Source of the DNA: Rhizobium grahamii CCGE 502
GTDB taxonomy: Bacteria > Pseudomonadota > Alphaproteobacteria > Rhizobiales > Rhizobiaceae
Assembly (NCBI RefSeq): GCF_000298315.2
Contig: NZ_AEYE02000011.1
Location: 62,001-126,000, forward strand
Length of the DNA: 64,000 nt
Reading direction: 5' to 3'
Numbering within the stretch: the stretch's first letter is position 1; every line of letters begins with the position of its first letter. A model generated the notes under the pieces. That model saw only the letters and a list, made by a program, of their open reading frames with translations. It searched no databases and was not told the DNA's origin. Of the stretch, positions 35,721 to 45,961 are shown piece by piece. The position numbers and the translations under genes are program-made.

Positions 35721-36740
35721 ATGTCTTCGACGCAAGTGGTTCATGAAGAGGTTTCGCCGGCCTTGCTGGTCGAGGCGATGTTCGCATTTCGGAAAACGGC
35801 CGCGATGAAGGCGGCCATCGAATTCGATGTTTTCACGAGACTTGCCGGGGACCGTAAAACCGCGGCGATGCTCGCGTCGGAGTTGGGTTGCGCCGAGCGC
35901 GGAGTGCGCATTCTCTGCGACTTTCTGGCGGTTTCCGGCTTCCTGACGAAGGGCGGCGACAATTACGCACTGACGCCGTCGAGCCAGGTCTTTCTCGATC
36001 GGCGCTCGCCAGCCTATATGGGGGCTGCCATCGATTTCCTCGGCTCGCCACAAATGGTGTCGTTGCTGCTCGACGACCCGGCTGCCTATGTCCGCAATGG
36101 GGGTTCCGTCGGGCTGGCGAACGTTGCCCCTGACAATCCGGTGTGGGTCAAGTTTGCGCGGGCCATGGGCGCGTTCACCGGAGTAAGCGCAAAGGCCCTG
36201 GCATCTGATGTGGCGACATGGTCAACGCCGCCGAGCAAGGTGCTCGATATTGCCGCCGGCCCCGGGTTCTTCGGGATCGAAATCGCCAAGGTGGCGCCGT
36301 CGGCACGCGTGGTTGCACTCGATTGGAAACCGGTTCTTGCTGTAACCCAAGAGAACGCGACGAAGGCGGGGGTGGCGGACCGGTTCACCTTCCAGGCGGG
36401 AAGTGCGTTCGAAGTCGATTGGGGCGGCGGCTATGACCTCATACTACTCCCGAACTTCCTTCATCACTTCGATGTTGACGGCTGCATCGCGCTTTTGAAG
36501 AAGGCGCGAGCGAACCTGGTTCCTGGAGGGCGGGTCGGGATCGTTGAGTTCGTTCCAAACGAGGATCGCGTCTCGCCGGAGTTCCCGGCTGCTTTTGCCA
36601 TGGTCATGCTGGCCACGACGCCGAGAGGCGACGCTTATACGCAACGGGAGCTTGCCGACATGGCCGAATCGGCCGGGTTCCGCGTTGTCGCTTTCAAGCC
36701 GCTGCCACCATCGCCGGCCAGCCTGATCTTCCTGGAGTGA
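35721..36740 (+). CDS. SAM-dependent O-methyltransferase-type protein
   Basis: The 339-residue protein has an N-terminal dimerisation/winged-helix domain (ALLVEAMFAFRKTAAMKAAI, LGCAERGVRILCDFLAVSGF) and a class I SAM fold (VLDIAAGPGFFGIEIAK, ILLPNFLHHFD, GGRVGIVEFVPNEDRVSP). This is the architecture of plant-type O-methyltransferases and of PKS or hydroxyneurosporene methyltransferases. The substrate is not evident and the gene stands alone, convergent with phaC. Confidence 0.83.
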   Translation: MSSTQVVHEEVSPALLVEAMFAFRKTAAMKAAIEFDVFTRLAGDRKTAAMLASELGCAERGVRILCDFLAVSGFLTKGGDNYALTPSSQVFLDRRSPAYMGAAIDFLGSPQMVSLLLDDPAAYVRNGGSVGLANVAPDNPVWVKFARAMGAFTGVSAKALASDVATWSTPPSKVLDIAAGPGFFGIEIAKVAPSARVVALDWKPVLAVTQENATKAGVADRFTFQAGSAFEVDWGGGYDLILLPNFLHHFDVDGCIALLKKARANLVPGGRVGIVEFVPNEDRVSPEFPAAFAMVMLATTPRGDAYTQRELADMAESAGFRVVAFKPLPPSPASLIFLE

Positions 36741-36758
36741 TGGGCTGAGGTCTCGACC

Positions 36759-38597
36759 CTAGGCTCGCTCCATCACATAGCTTCCCGGCGCCTCTTCGAT
36801 GGCGTTGAGCGCGGCACCGCCCGGCTTCCGGGCGGGCACGCGCTTGCCATCCTTGGCCTCGATCCAGGCCTGCCAGTGTGGCCACCACGAGCCGGCATTT
36901 TCGGCGGCTTCGGTGAGCCACGCATCGTAATCGCCCTTTGCCGCGCCACCGGTCCAGTATTGGTATTTCTTCTTGTCCGGCGGATTGACGACGCCGGCGA
37001 TATGGCCGGAGCCCGCGAGCACGAAATCCACCTTGCCACCGAAGAACTGGCTGCCGAGAAACACCGATTTTGCCGGCGCGATATGATCCTCGCGGGTTGC
37101 TAGGTTGTAGATCGGGATCTTGACGTCCTTGAGCGACAGCTTGTGGCCGTCGAGGATCATCTCGTTCGCGGTCAACGCGTTCCTGAGGTAGCAATTGCGC
37201 AGGTAGAAAGCGTGGTTGGCTGCCGCCATGCGGGTGGAATCGGCATTCCAGAAGAGCAGGTCGAAGGGCATGGGATCCTGGCCCTTCAGGTAATTGTTGA
37301 CGAAGTAGGGCCAGATCAGCTCCGAGGCCCGCAGCATGTTGAAGGCGGTTGCCATCTTCGAACCGTCGAGGTAGCCGATCTCGTCCATATGGGCTTCAAG
37401 CCGTCCCAACTGTTCCTCGTCGACGAAGACCTTGAGATCGCCGGCATAGGTGAAATCCACCTGCGTCGTGAAGAGAGTTGCCGTCTTGATCCGCTTGTTC
37501 TTTTCCTTGGCATGCAGCGCCAGCGTCGCGGCAAGCAGTGTGCCGCCGACACAGTAGCCAACGGCGTTCGCCTCCTTCTCGCCCGTCGCCTTCTCGATTG
37601 TATCGAGGGCAAAGTCGATGCCCTCGCGCGCATAGGCGGCCCAGTCTTTTTGCGCATGGCGGGCGTCGGGATTGACCCAGGAAATCACGAAGACGGTCTG
37701 TCCCTGGTCGACGCACCATTTGATGAACGATTTCTGTGGGTTGAGATCGAGGATGTAAAACTTGTTGATCCACGGCGGGCAGATGAGGAGCGGGCGTTTC
37801 AGCACCGTCTCGGTCGTCGGCTCATACTGGATGATCTGGCAGATCTCGTTCTGCGCGATCACCTTGCCTGCGGTGAGCGCCATATCGCGGCCGACTGCGA
37901 ACTTGGTCATGTCGGTCTGGCGAAGCCTCAGGTCGCCTTGGCCGGCGACGATATCCTCGGCGAGCATCTTCATGCCGCGCACCAGGTTTTCGCCGCTGGT
38001 GGCAATCGTTTCGCGATAAAGCTGCGGATTGGTGGCGACGAAGTTGGTCGGCGAAAGCGCGGCCGTGATCTGTTTCACATAGAAGCCGGCCTTGTGCTTC
38101 GTGTGTTCGTCGAGGCCTTCGGTTTCGGCGACGATCTTCTCGGCCCAATCGGCGGTGATCAGGTAAACCTGCTTCAGAAATTCGAAGAACGGGTTCTTTT
38201 GCCAGTCCTCATCGGCAAAGCGTTTGTCCTTGCTGACCGATTCTTCCGCCGGCGTCTCGCCCTGCATGCGCTGCATCGAACGCATCCAGATTCCGAAGTA
38301 GCTGCTCATCAGCTGCGTCTGCGCCTCGAAGGTGCGGCGCGGATCGGCGATCCAGTACTCGGTGACCTTGGAGAGCGTCTTGACCATATCGGTCACCGGC
38401 TCTGCCGCATTCTCAGCGATCTCGCCGCGCTCGCGCGGCGCCAGCCAGGCAGTGGCCGCCTTGCCGAGATTTTCGAGCGCACGGGCGAAGTTGACCGCCA
38501 TGGCCTCGGGATCTTTCAACAGGTAGGGATCTAGGTCCTTTGCATTGAAGCCCGGGTTCTTTGCCTTGTTGCCGTTTTCCTGCTTGCTGTCGGTCAC
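36759..38597 (-). CDS. phaC: Class I poly(3-hydroxyalkanoate) polymerase PhaC
   Basis: It polymerises 3-hydroxybutyryl-CoA into PHB granules. The 612-residue protein has the class I N-domain and the alpha/beta hydrolase core with the lipase-like box GYCVGGT holding the catalytic Cys. The Asp in REDHIAP and the His in GSGHIAGVVNPP complete the triad. The GTG start at 38597 has GGAGGAA upstream. A phasin gene later in the window (59318-59689) fits PHB metabolism. It is divergent from a small lipoprotein gene. Confidence 0.96.
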   Translation of the reverse strand: MTDSKQENGNKAKNPGFNAKDLDPYLLKDPEAMAVNFARALENLGKAATAWLAPRERGEIAENAAEPVTDMVKTLSKVTEYWIADPRRTFEAQTQLMSSYFGIWMRSMQRMQGETPAEESVSKDKRFADEDWQKNPFFEFLKQVYLITADWAEKIVAETEGLDEHTKHKAGFYVKQITAALSPTNFVATNPQLYRETIATSGENLVRGMKMLAEDIVAGQGDLRLRQTDMTKFAVGRDMALTAGKVIAQNEICQIIQYEPTTETVLKRPLLICPPWINKFYILDLNPQKSFIKWCVDQGQTVFVISWVNPDARHAQKDWAAYAREGIDFALDTIEKATGEKEANAVGYCVGGTLLAATLALHAKEKNKRIKTATLFTTQVDFTYAGDLKVFVDEEQLGRLEAHMDEIGYLDGSKMATAFNMLRASELIWPYFVNNYLKGQDPMPFDLLFWNADSTRMAAANHAFYLRNCYLRNALTANEMILDGHKLSLKDVKIPIYNLATREDHIAPAKSVFLGSQFFGGKVDFVLAGSGHIAGVVNPPDKKKYQYWTGGAAKGDYDAWLTEAAENAGSWWPHWQAWIEAKDGKRVPARKPGGAALNAIEEAPGSYVMERA

Positions 38598-38753
38598 GCG
38601 TTTCCTCCGGCGGCAGCATGTTCCTGCAAATTGAGTTGTACATCTGGAAAGATCGATAAAACAAGTTCCGCTGACGCTCGCTCGTGCTATTGCTTTGTGG
38701 CGGCGACGAATTTAACAGTCGAAGCACCCTCAGGATTTGGGAACCTCTGGCAC

Positions 38754-39170
38754 ATGACGAAAAACGGCATCCGCATCATCGCAAACGTGACCCGCATCGC
38801 GCTCATTAGCGCCGCCGCGGCCATGACGCTTGCCGGATGCCTGCAGACGCCCGAGGAAAAGGCCGCTTTCAAAGCCAGTCAGGCAGCGCCGACCCCCGTC
38901 GTCATGAATGCGACAAAGGGCGAGGCGCCGACGGTGAGCGGTCTGTCGCATTACAAGGACGGCTATCCCGGGTTTGGAGCGCCGCTGACAGCCGCAAACG
39001 TCCAGATGAGCGACCAGGAGGCCGGCGGCCTTCAGTCGAAGCTGACGGCACTTGCTGCCCAGCGCAAGGCCGGCACGATCTCGGAAGCCGAGTATCAGCG
39101 TCGGGTCGCGGAATTTCGCAAGCTAGCAGCCGAGCACGGCGCCGACACGCTCTCGGAAATCGCCAATTAG
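38754..39170 (+). CDS. Small lipoprotein with SHOCT-like C-terminal segment
   Basis: The 138-residue protein has a signal peptide with lipobox LAGC (Cys about residue 29) and a Lys/Ala-rich linker. A C-terminal helical segment (LQSKLTALAAQRKAGTISEA then EYQRRVAEFRKLA) resembles the SHOCT oligomerisation motif. The ATG at 38754 (MTKNGIR) is chosen because it opens the signal peptide. The function is unknown. Confidence 0.75.
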   Translation: MTKNGIRIIANVTRIALISAAAAMTLAGCLQTPEEKAAFKASQAAPTPVVMNATKGEAPTVSGLSHYKDGYPGFGAPLTAANVQMSDQEAGGLQSKLTALAAQRKAGTISEAEYQRRVAEFRKLAAEHGADTLSEIAN

Positions 39171-39394
39171 GCCTTGCCTTCGCTGCGATTTGGAAGCAAA
39201 GCCTTCCATCAGTGGCGGAAGATGAATTTTTCCCGATAATGCAAGGCCTGCACGGCTCTCCGTCAAAGAAATGCCGTGCGACGCAAGTCTGATGAATACG
39301 GCGTTGGCGATTCTGAAGTTCGTATCGCGAACAGCCGGGAATTAGGACGAACTTCGAGCGCGGCCGCGGTGGCCGCATTTCCGTGGGGAAAGAA

Positions 39395-40612
39395 ATGGAA
39401 GAGTTTCACAAAGTCCGGCGTTTGCCGCCTTACGTTTTCGAACAGGTCAACCGTTTGAAAGCGAGCGCGCGAGCGGGCGGGGCCGATATCATCGATCTCG
39501 GCATGGGAAACCCTGACCTTCCGACCCCGAAGGCGATCGTCGACAAGCTCTGCGAAGTCGTCCAGGATCCGCGCACACACCGCTATTCGTCGTCCAAGGG
39601 CATTCCCGGCCTTCGCCGGGCGCAAGCCGCCTACTACGCGCGCCGCTTTGGCGTGAAGCTCAATCCGGACACGCAGGTCGTCGCAACGTTGGGCTCCAAG
39701 GAAGGCTTCGCCAACATGGCGCAGGCAATCACGGCGCCCGGCGATGTGATTCTTTGCCCGAACCCGACGTACCCGATTCACGCCTTCGGCTTTCTGATGG
39801 CCGGCGGCGTCATTCGCTCGATGTCGGTCGAGCCGGACGAGAGCTTCTTTCCGCCGCTGGAGCGCGCGGTCCGTCATTCGATTCCGAAGCCGCTTGCGCT
39901 GATCCTCAACTATCCGTCCAACCCGACGGCTTTTGTAGCGACACTGGACTTCTACAAGGACGTCGTCGCCTTCGCCAAGAAGCACGACATCATCGTCTTG
40001 TCCGACCTTGCCTACTCCGAGATCTACTTCGAGGGCGAGCCGCCTCCGTCGGTTCTGGAGGTTCCGGGCGCGATGGATGTGACCGTCGAGTTCACCTCGA
40101 TGTCGAAGACCTTCTCGATGCCGGGCTGGCGTATGGGCTTTGCGGTCGGCAACGAACGCCTGATCGCGGCACTGACGCGCGTCAAATCCTACCTCGATTA
40201 CGGCGCGTTTACGCCGATCCAGGTGGCGGCAACGCATGCGCTGAACGGTGACGGCTCCGACATTGCGGAAGTTCGCAATGTCTATAAGCGTCGCCGCGAT
40301 GTCATGGTGGATACCTTCGGCAAGGCTGGCTTCGAGGTGCCGCCGCCGGCAGCAACGATGTTTGCCTGGGCCAAGATCCCGGAAAAGTTCCGCCACCTCG
40401 GTTCGCTGGAATTTTCCAAGCTGCTCGTTGAAAAGGCCGACGTGGCGGTCGCGCCGGGCATCGGCTTTGGCGAGATGGGCGATGACTACGTACGCCTGGC
40501 GCTCGTCGAGAACGAGCACCGTATCCGTCAGGCAGCCCGCAATATCAAGAAGTTCATGTCGACGGCAGACGAGACGATGCATAACGTCATCTCGCTCAAC
40601 GCACATCGCTGA
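39395..40612 (+). CDS. alaC: PLP-dependent aminotransferase, AlaC type
   Basis: A 405-residue class I/II aminotransferase with NYPSNPTA, VLSDLAYSEIYFEG and the PLP-lysine motif SMSKTFSMPGWRMGF. The N-terminus VRRLPPYVFEQVNRLKASA resembles E. coli AlaC/YfdZ, a glutamate-pyruvate aminotransferase; a role as LL-diaminopimelate or aspartate aminotransferase is an alternative. The ATG at 39395 follows GGGGAAAG; a GTG at 39383 is possible. Homoserine dehydrogenase follows 64 bp downstream. Confidence 0.85.
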   Translation: MEEFHKVRRLPPYVFEQVNRLKASARAGGADIIDLGMGNPDLPTPKAIVDKLCEVVQDPRTHRYSSSKGIPGLRRAQAAYYARRFGVKLNPDTQVVATLGSKEGFANMAQAITAPGDVILCPNPTYPIHAFGFLMAGGVIRSMSVEPDESFFPPLERAVRHSIPKPLALILNYPSNPTAFVATLDFYKDVVAFAKKHDIIVLSDLAYSEIYFEGEPPPSVLEVPGAMDVTVEFTSMSKTFSMPGWRMGFAVGNERLIAALTRVKSYLDYGAFTPIQVAATHALNGDGSDIAEVRNVYKRRRDVMVDTFGKAGFEVPPPAATMFAWAKIPEKFRHLGSLEFSKLLVEKADVAVAPGIGFGEMGDDYVRLALVENEHRIRQAARNIKKFMSTADETMHNVISLNAHR

Positions 40613-40627
40613 TATAATCCCCTCAAC

Positions 40628-40653
40628 GGCAGCCGCTCCGGCGGCTGCCTTTC
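40628..40653 (+). terminator. Hairpin between alaC and hom, possible terminator or attenuator
   Basis: The stem GCAGCCGC / GCGGCTGC (40629-40636 with 40641-40648) has a 4-nt loop and is followed by a short CTTTCAT tract. It lies between the two genes and may only partly terminate. Confidence 0.5.
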
Positions 40654-40676
40654 ATGACACATTTCAGGATCGATTC

Positions 40677-41999
40677 ATGGCAGATGCCCTCAAAATCGGC
40701 ATTGCGGGCTTGGGTACCGTTGGTGCTTCGCTTGTCCGTATCATTCAGCAGCGCAGCAACGAGCTGGCCGCAACGTGCGGACGCCCGATCCTGATTACGG
40801 GTGTTTCCGCCCGCGACAAGACCAAGGACCGCGGAATCGATGTTGGCGGCATCGAATGGTTCGATCGGCCGGAAGATCTGGCGGAGAAGGGCGACATCGA
40901 CGTCTTCGTCGAACTCATGGGTGGAGTCGACGGTTCCGCCAACAGCTCTGTGCGCGCAGCTCTGCAGCGTGGTCTCCATGTGGTGACGGCGAACAAGGCG
41001 CTGCTTGCCTATCACGGCGTCGAGCTGGCGACGATCGCGGAAGAGAAGGGCGCGTTGCTGAACTTCGAAGCAGCCGTTGCCGGCGGTATCCCTGTCATCA
41101 AGGCGCTGCGCGAGTCACTGACCGGTAACACGATCTCCCGCATCTACGGGATCATGAACGGTACCTGCAATTACATCCTGACAAAGATGGAGAAGGAAGG
41201 CCTGTCCTTCGCCGACTGCCTGAAGGAGGCGCAGCGCCTCGGCTATGCAGAAGCTGACCCCGCCTTCGACATCGAAGGCAATGACACTGCCCACAAGCTC
41301 TCCATCCTTACGACGCTCGCCTTCGGAAACCAGATCGCCGCCGACGACATCTATCTCGAAGGCATCACCAATATCTCGATCGAGGATATTCACGCTGCAG
41401 CCGATCTCGGCTACCGCATCAAGCTGCTCGGCGTTGCGCAGCGCACGGATACCGGCATCGAGCAGCGCGTGCATCCAACGATGGTGCCAGTCGATTCCGT
41501 GATTGCACAGGTCGATGGCGTGACAAACGCGGTTGCGATCGAGTCGGACGTTCTCGGCGAGTTGCTGATGGTAGGCCCAGGCGCCGGCGGCAACGCCACG
41601 GCTTCGTCGGTGCTCGGTGACATCGCGGACATAGCCAAGAGCCGACCCGGCGCGCAGCGCGTTCCCGTTCTCGGCCATCCCGCCAAATCGCTGGAGCCCT
41701 ATCGCAAGGCGCAGATGCAAAGCCACGAAGGCGGATATTTCATTCGCTTGACGGTACTCGACCGTACCGGCGTGTTCGCGAGTGTGGCCACCCACATGGC
41801 GGAAAACCAGATCTCGCTGGAATCGATCGTACAGCGTTCGAAGCAGCATCTGGCGCCGTCGCACCACCAGACGATCATCATGGTGACGCACGCGACAACC
41901 GAAGATTCCGTCCGCAAGGCGGTCGCCGCAATCAAGGGCGAGGGTTACCATGTCGGAGAGCCGCAGGTGATCCGCATCGAGCGGCCGAAGGAAGACTGA
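40677..41999 (+). CDS. hom: Homoserine dehydrogenase
   Basis: It reduces aspartate semialdehyde to homoserine for threonine and methionine synthesis. The 440-residue protein has the NAD(P) motif KIGIAGLGTVGASLVRII, VVTANKALLAYHG, GIMNGTCNYILTKME and DPAFDIEGNDTAHKL. A C-terminal ACT domain (about 360-435, YFIRLTVLDRTGVFASVATH) indicates threonine feedback control. The ATG at 40677 (MADALKIG) is the clear start. metC and cysE in the same window serve the same sulfur amino acid branch. Confidence 0.96.
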   Translation: MADALKIGIAGLGTVGASLVRIIQQRSNELAATCGRPILITGVSARDKTKDRGIDVGGIEWFDRPEDLAEKGDIDVFVELMGGVDGSANSSVRAALQRGLHVVTANKALLAYHGVELATIAEEKGALLNFEAAVAGGIPVIKALRESLTGNTISRIYGIMNGTCNYILTKMEKEGLSFADCLKEAQRLGYAEADPAFDIEGNDTAHKLSILTTLAFGNQIAADDIYLEGITNISIEDIHAAADLGYRIKLLGVAQRTDTGIEQRVHPTMVPVDSVIAQVDGVTNAVAIESDVLGELLMVGPGAGGNATASSVLGDIADIAKSRPGAQRVPVLGHPAKSLEPYRKAQMQSHEGGYFIRLTVLDRTGVFASVATHMAENQISLESIVQRSKQHLAPSHHQTIIMVTHATTEDSVRKAVAAIKGEGYHVGEPQVIRIERPKED

Positions 42000-42172
42000 G
42001 ACTTCTACGGTGTTTTAGCCGATGCCGGATGCGGCGGCAGATCAGCCGCGCATCCACAGCTAACGTCGACTCTCTCGTCCAAAACCGTTGTGCGGCTGAT
42101 CCAAGCCGCATAAAGCTGCCAATATCGCGCCCTGTCTCGGGGCGGTGACAAGCGTTAAGGGCAGCAGACGAG

Positions 42173-43975
42173 ATGGAGATTCCGGCCGATCCGGTACAGC
42201 GCGCGTTTCTAGGCGTCGAGAAATCCGTGTTAGACAACCGCTGGATTTCGCGACTGGATCAGGCTGGCCAAAACCGGGCGCTCGCCATGTCTCAGATGCA
42301 CGGGCTGCCTGAACTCATTGCGCGTGTTCTCGCCGGACGCGGCGTCACGGTCGACGAGGCGCTGGAGTTTCTTGACCCGACCCTTCGTGGCTTGATGCCC
42401 GATCCTTATACGCTGACGGATTGTGAGAAGGCTGCCAGCCGGCTTGTCGAGGCAATTCGAAGCCAGCAGCAGGTTGCAATTTTCGGTGACTACGACGTTG
42501 ACGGCGCATCGTCGTCGGCGCTGATGTTCCGCTTTCTCAAGCACTTCGGCGTCAAGGCTGAGATCTATATTCCAGATCGCGTTTTTGAAGGTTATGGACC
42601 CAACGCCGCGGCAATCGGCAGTCTGATCGACAACGGTGCGCGGCTGATCGTCACCGTCGATTGCGGATCGACCAGCCATGACGCTCTCGCCGAAGCTGCC
42701 CGGCGCAATATCGACGTCGTTGTCATTGATCACCACCAGGTGACACATGATTTGCCGCGCTGCCACGCGCTGGTCAATCCGAACCGCGAGGACGATCTCT
42801 CCGGGCAGGGACATCTTTGCGCCGCTGGCGTCGTGTTCCTGGTTCTCGTCGCGACGCTGCGGTTGTTGCGAGAGGCTGGCGATCCCCGCGCCAGGTCGAT
42901 CGATCTGCTGCAATGGCTCGATATCGTTGCGCTTGCGACTGTCTGCGACGTCGTCCCGCTGAAGGGCCTGAACCGTGCTTACGTGGTCAAAGGGCTGATC
43001 GCCGCACGACATCAGGGCAATGCCGGCCTGTCTGCGTTGTTCCGCAAGGCCGGTCTCGCCGGGCCTGTAACGCCCTACCATTTCGGATTCCTGATCGGCC
43101 CGCGCATCAATGCCGGCGGACGCATCGCCGACGCTGCGCTCGGGAGCCGCCTGCTCACTCTCGACGACACGGGGGAGGCCGAGGCGATCGCCCAGCGATT
43201 GGACGAGCTCAACCGCGACCGGCAGGCGATGGAAGCGGCAATGCTCCAGGAAGCCGAGGCGGAGGCGCTGGCGGAATACGGGGATGGCACAGGCGCCTCG
43301 GTGATCGTCACCGCACATGACAAATGGCACCCTGGGATCGTCGGCCTGATTGCCGCCCGTCTCAAGGAAAAGTTCAAGCGCCCGGCCTTTGCCATTGCTT
43401 TCGACCCGTCCGGCAAAGGCACCGGCTCGGGCCGCTCGATCAACGGCTTCGACATGGGCAAGATGGTGCGCGCAGCGGTGGACGAGGGCCTGCTGATCAA
43501 AGGCGGCGGCCACGCCATGGCTGCCGGCCTCACAGTTGAGCGCGACAAGCTCGGCGGTCTACGCAGCTTTTTTTATGAACGTGCCGAAAAGACAGTAGCG
43601 GCGCTCGTCGCCAACGAGACGTTGAAGATCGACGGAGCGATAGCCGCCAGCGGCGCTACCCTCGACCTGATCGATCGGCTCGAGACAGCCGGCCCCTATG
43701 GTTCTGGCCACGCGCAGCCTCTCTTTGCGATTCCGGCTCACCGTCTTCGCGACTCCCGCCTGGTGGGCGAGAAGCACGTGAAAGTGACGCTCGAGGCCAT
43801 GGACGGCACCCGGCTGGACGGGATCGCATTTCGAGCTGCCGATACGCAACTGGGCAACCTGTTGCTGAATTCCAGGGGCGGCAGCCTGCACGTTGCAGGC
43901 TCTCTCGGCGCGGACCACTATCAAGGCTCACGACGCATTCAGCTGCGCGTCCAGGACGCCGCGCCGGCGCGGTGA
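42173..43975 (+). CDS. recJ: Single-stranded-DNA-specific exonuclease RecJ
   Basis: This 5'-3' ssDNA exonuclease of the DHH family acts in recombination and mismatch repair. The 600-residue protein has motif I FGDYDVDGASSSA, TVDCGSTSH, the DHH motif VVVIDHHQVTHD, and the DHHA1-like GKGTGSGRSING and LIKGGGHAMAAGL. The 173-bp leader after hom contains two hairpins (42027-42055 and 42091-42110) without T-runs, whose role is unclear. Confidence 0.95.
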   Translation: MEIPADPVQRAFLGVEKSVLDNRWISRLDQAGQNRALAMSQMHGLPELIARVLAGRGVTVDEALEFLDPTLRGLMPDPYTLTDCEKAASRLVEAIRSQQQVAIFGDYDVDGASSSALMFRFLKHFGVKAEIYIPDRVFEGYGPNAAAIGSLIDNGARLIVTVDCGSTSHDALAEAARRNIDVVVIDHHQVTHDLPRCHALVNPNREDDLSGQGHLCAAGVVFLVLVATLRLLREAGDPRARSIDLLQWLDIVALATVCDVVPLKGLNRAYVVKGLIAARHQGNAGLSALFRKAGLAGPVTPYHFGFLIGPRINAGGRIADAALGSRLLTLDDTGEAEAIAQRLDELNRDRQAMEAAMLQEAEAEALAEYGDGTGASVIVTAHDKWHPGIVGLIAARLKEKFKRPAFAIAFDPSGKGTGSGRSINGFDMGKMVRAAVDEGLLIKGGGHAMAAGLTVERDKLGGLRSFFYERAEKTVAALVANETLKIDGAIAASGATLDLIDRLETAGPYGSGHAQPLFAIPAHRLRDSRLVGEKHVKVTLEAMDGTRLDGIAFRAADTQLGNLLLNSRGGSLHVAGSLGADHYQGSRRIQLRVQDAAPAR

Positions 43976-44031
43976 TATCGGCAGACGCAGATGGCACAGC
44001 CGTTTCTGAACGACGGTGCCACAGATCGGCG

Positions 44032-45276
44032 TTAGATGAGAATGTGCTGCGTCAAGTCGCTCTCGATGAAGATCATGTTGGGCTTGTAGCCGCGCTCGAG
44101 GAATGTCTCGCGGCGGGCCATATCGGCTGCGAAGATCATTGTATTCTCGATCCCGATCGGATCATTGTCGTCGAGGTCGGCGGTGACATCGATTTCCGGC
44201 GGTAGACCCACATCGCGAAGCAGTTCGGTGATCAATGCCGGATCGGCCATGCCGCTGAGAATGAGCCGATCGACGCCTGCGGTTGCGCTCACTTGGTAAG
44301 CGAGGGTCTGCATGGCGACCAGCATCGGAAAGGATTCGCGTAGCGCCGCGACTTCGGGATGATCGCCCATGCCTCCGAGCGCCATGCGTGTATAAAGTTC
44401 GTAAGCCTTGATGAAATCCTTGCGAACCGCCCAGAAGCGGACTGCGACGGCCATGCGGTTGAGAGTGAAGACCTTGCACATTTCCTCGTAGATCGCACGT
44501 GCCTCGGGCGTCGTGCTGAGCTTTCCGCGCTTGGCGGCCATGTAGAGGAAGTATTCGAGCCCGCCGCGATACTTGTCCCAGGCGACCATAACCTCCTCGT
44601 TGCCCGTCTGCGAGCGGTCGGGGGCCACCTTCGAGGCGACGACGGAGCGATAGAAAGGCTGCTTGAGGAAGGCCACGCCGCTTTGGTCGAGCACATGTGC
44701 GAGATAGGGAAAGAAGCAGAAGCAGAAATCCCGCGGAACCCACACGGAGCGCAGTGCCGACGATCGATAAATCGCTATTTCCGGGAAGATGTGTCGTTCG
44801 AACAGGAACTGAAACACTTCGACAAAGTCATGCCGGCCGAACTTGATATCCTCATCGACCTTGTAGAACGTGGTGAGGTCGCGATCGTTGATTTCGTCGT
44901 AGAGATACCAGGGCGCGTGGCAGGCGGACACGTCGGAATTCGCATCGAGGTAGGCGACCGCCGCCTTCACGCCCTCGGGAATGAGAAAGTCGTCGTCGGC
45001 GAGATAGATCGAATACTCACCGACCGCGTGGTGGAACGAACTCGCGATGTTCTTGTAAGGCCCACCGTTGACTGCGCGGCGGTAAAGGCGAATGGGAAGG
45101 CCCCTGGCGATGAACTCTTCGACGACTTCAGCCGTATTGTCGGTTGAGGCATTGTCGGAAATTACGATCTCGTAGGGGAAGTCGAAGTCGTAGGTTTCGC
45201 AATGCTCGAGTGCGTTGCGTAGATACGCTTCCCGATTGTAGGTTGGGATGCAGATGCTGAGTTTGATGCCGCTCAA
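44032..45276 (-). CDS. Family 2 glycosyltransferase
   Basis: The 414-residue protein has a GT-A fold at the N-terminus: LSICIPTYNREAYLRNALEH, IVISDNASTDNTAEVVEEF and the DxD-like YLADDDFL for metal-nucleotide binding. The C-terminal half (about 200-414) is not recognised; it is likely acceptor-related. The gene is single and convergent with recJ. A polysaccharide or surface glycan role is inferred from the family only. Confidence 0.82.
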   Translation of the reverse strand: MSGIKLSICIPTYNREAYLRNALEHCETYDFDFPYEIVISDNASTDNTAEVVEEFIARGLPIRLYRRAVNGGPYKNIASSFHHAVGEYSIYLADDDFLIPEGVKAAVAYLDANSDVSACHAPWYLYDEINDRDLTTFYKVDEDIKFGRHDFVEVFQFLFERHIFPEIAIYRSSALRSVWVPRDFCFCFFPYLAHVLDQSGVAFLKQPFYRSVVASKVAPDRSQTGNEEVMVAWDKYRGGLEYFLYMAAKRGKLSTTPEARAIYEEMCKVFTLNRMAVAVRFWAVRKDFIKAYELYTRMALGGMGDHPEVAALRESFPMLVAMQTLAYQVSATAGVDRLILSGMADPALITELLRDVGLPPEIDVTADLDDNDPIGIENTMIFAADMARRETFLERGYKPNMIFIESDLTQHILI

Positions 45277-45961
45277 TTGAATGCTCTCCGGGGCAGGGCG
45301 TCGCCTTCATGGCGTTGGTCGAAGGGCGCGGGCGCCCGAAATTCTGCGGATCATGATTTCAAGGCGAGACGCTGCGATCACGGGCGGACCAAAGGGCCGC
45401 TCTTTCCACGAGGAGACGCTCCCCTGTGAGCATAGCAACTTCCATCAAGATCGCCTCCGCGATGGCGATCTATGCGCGGCCGCTTGCCGGCAAAGATCTT
45501 AATGTGACTATCTATGGGGTCGAGTTGGAGCGAGGCTGGTGTTCGCGGTCGTGCAGGAAGCCGCAGCGACCGATACAAAAGACAATCGGAGAGATGAAGT
45601 CACGTTTTGCGGCGAGGGCGTCGCTCAGGCGGCGAAGTTGTGCGTCCATGCCTTGATTCAAATTAGGAACGCCTTAGCCGGTATTGCGACCTCAAAGGAC
45701 TTGAAATTCAGCGACAGCTCGTTCGAGCCTATAGTTTTTCTGCTCGCAACGAAGCGAAGCACTGTTTTCGCACAGGCTCACGCGGCGTGCTATCAGGATT
45801 GAGCGCGCATGGCCCCAAAGTTCCTGCAGGAGCAACAAATTGACCGTGGAAGAAGTAGCGACGATTACTCTCACCATTCTCAAGAGGGCAGCTAGCCTTC
45901 GCGCCACCGGACCAGCAAGTGGGGCGGCTCAATGAACTTGCTCGAAAGTGGAAAGGATCTG
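45277..45961. other. 685-bp stretch without a supported gene
   Basis: Only short overlapping frames are present: GTG at 45426 to 45656, and GTG at 45539 to 45802. They would join with one frameshift near 45540 but match nothing I recognise. Codon pattern and AT content differ from the flanks. It may be a decayed remnant or a small accessory gene. It adjoins the phosphotransferase gene and the tRNA-Glu. Confidence 0.4.

Noticed and set aside
37143-38534. 463-codon plus-strand frame opposite phaC
   Set aside because: It is antisense to phaC, whose catalytic triad and start site are clear.
39263-40606. 447-codon minus-strand frame opposite alaC
   Set aside because: The alaC frame carries a complete PLP-enzyme motif set; the antisense frame has none.
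45426-45802. Two overlapping plus-strand frames that a single frameshift would join
   Set aside because: I recognise no homology, ribosome binding sites are weak and no frameshift signal is visible. Recorded only as part of the unexplained gap.
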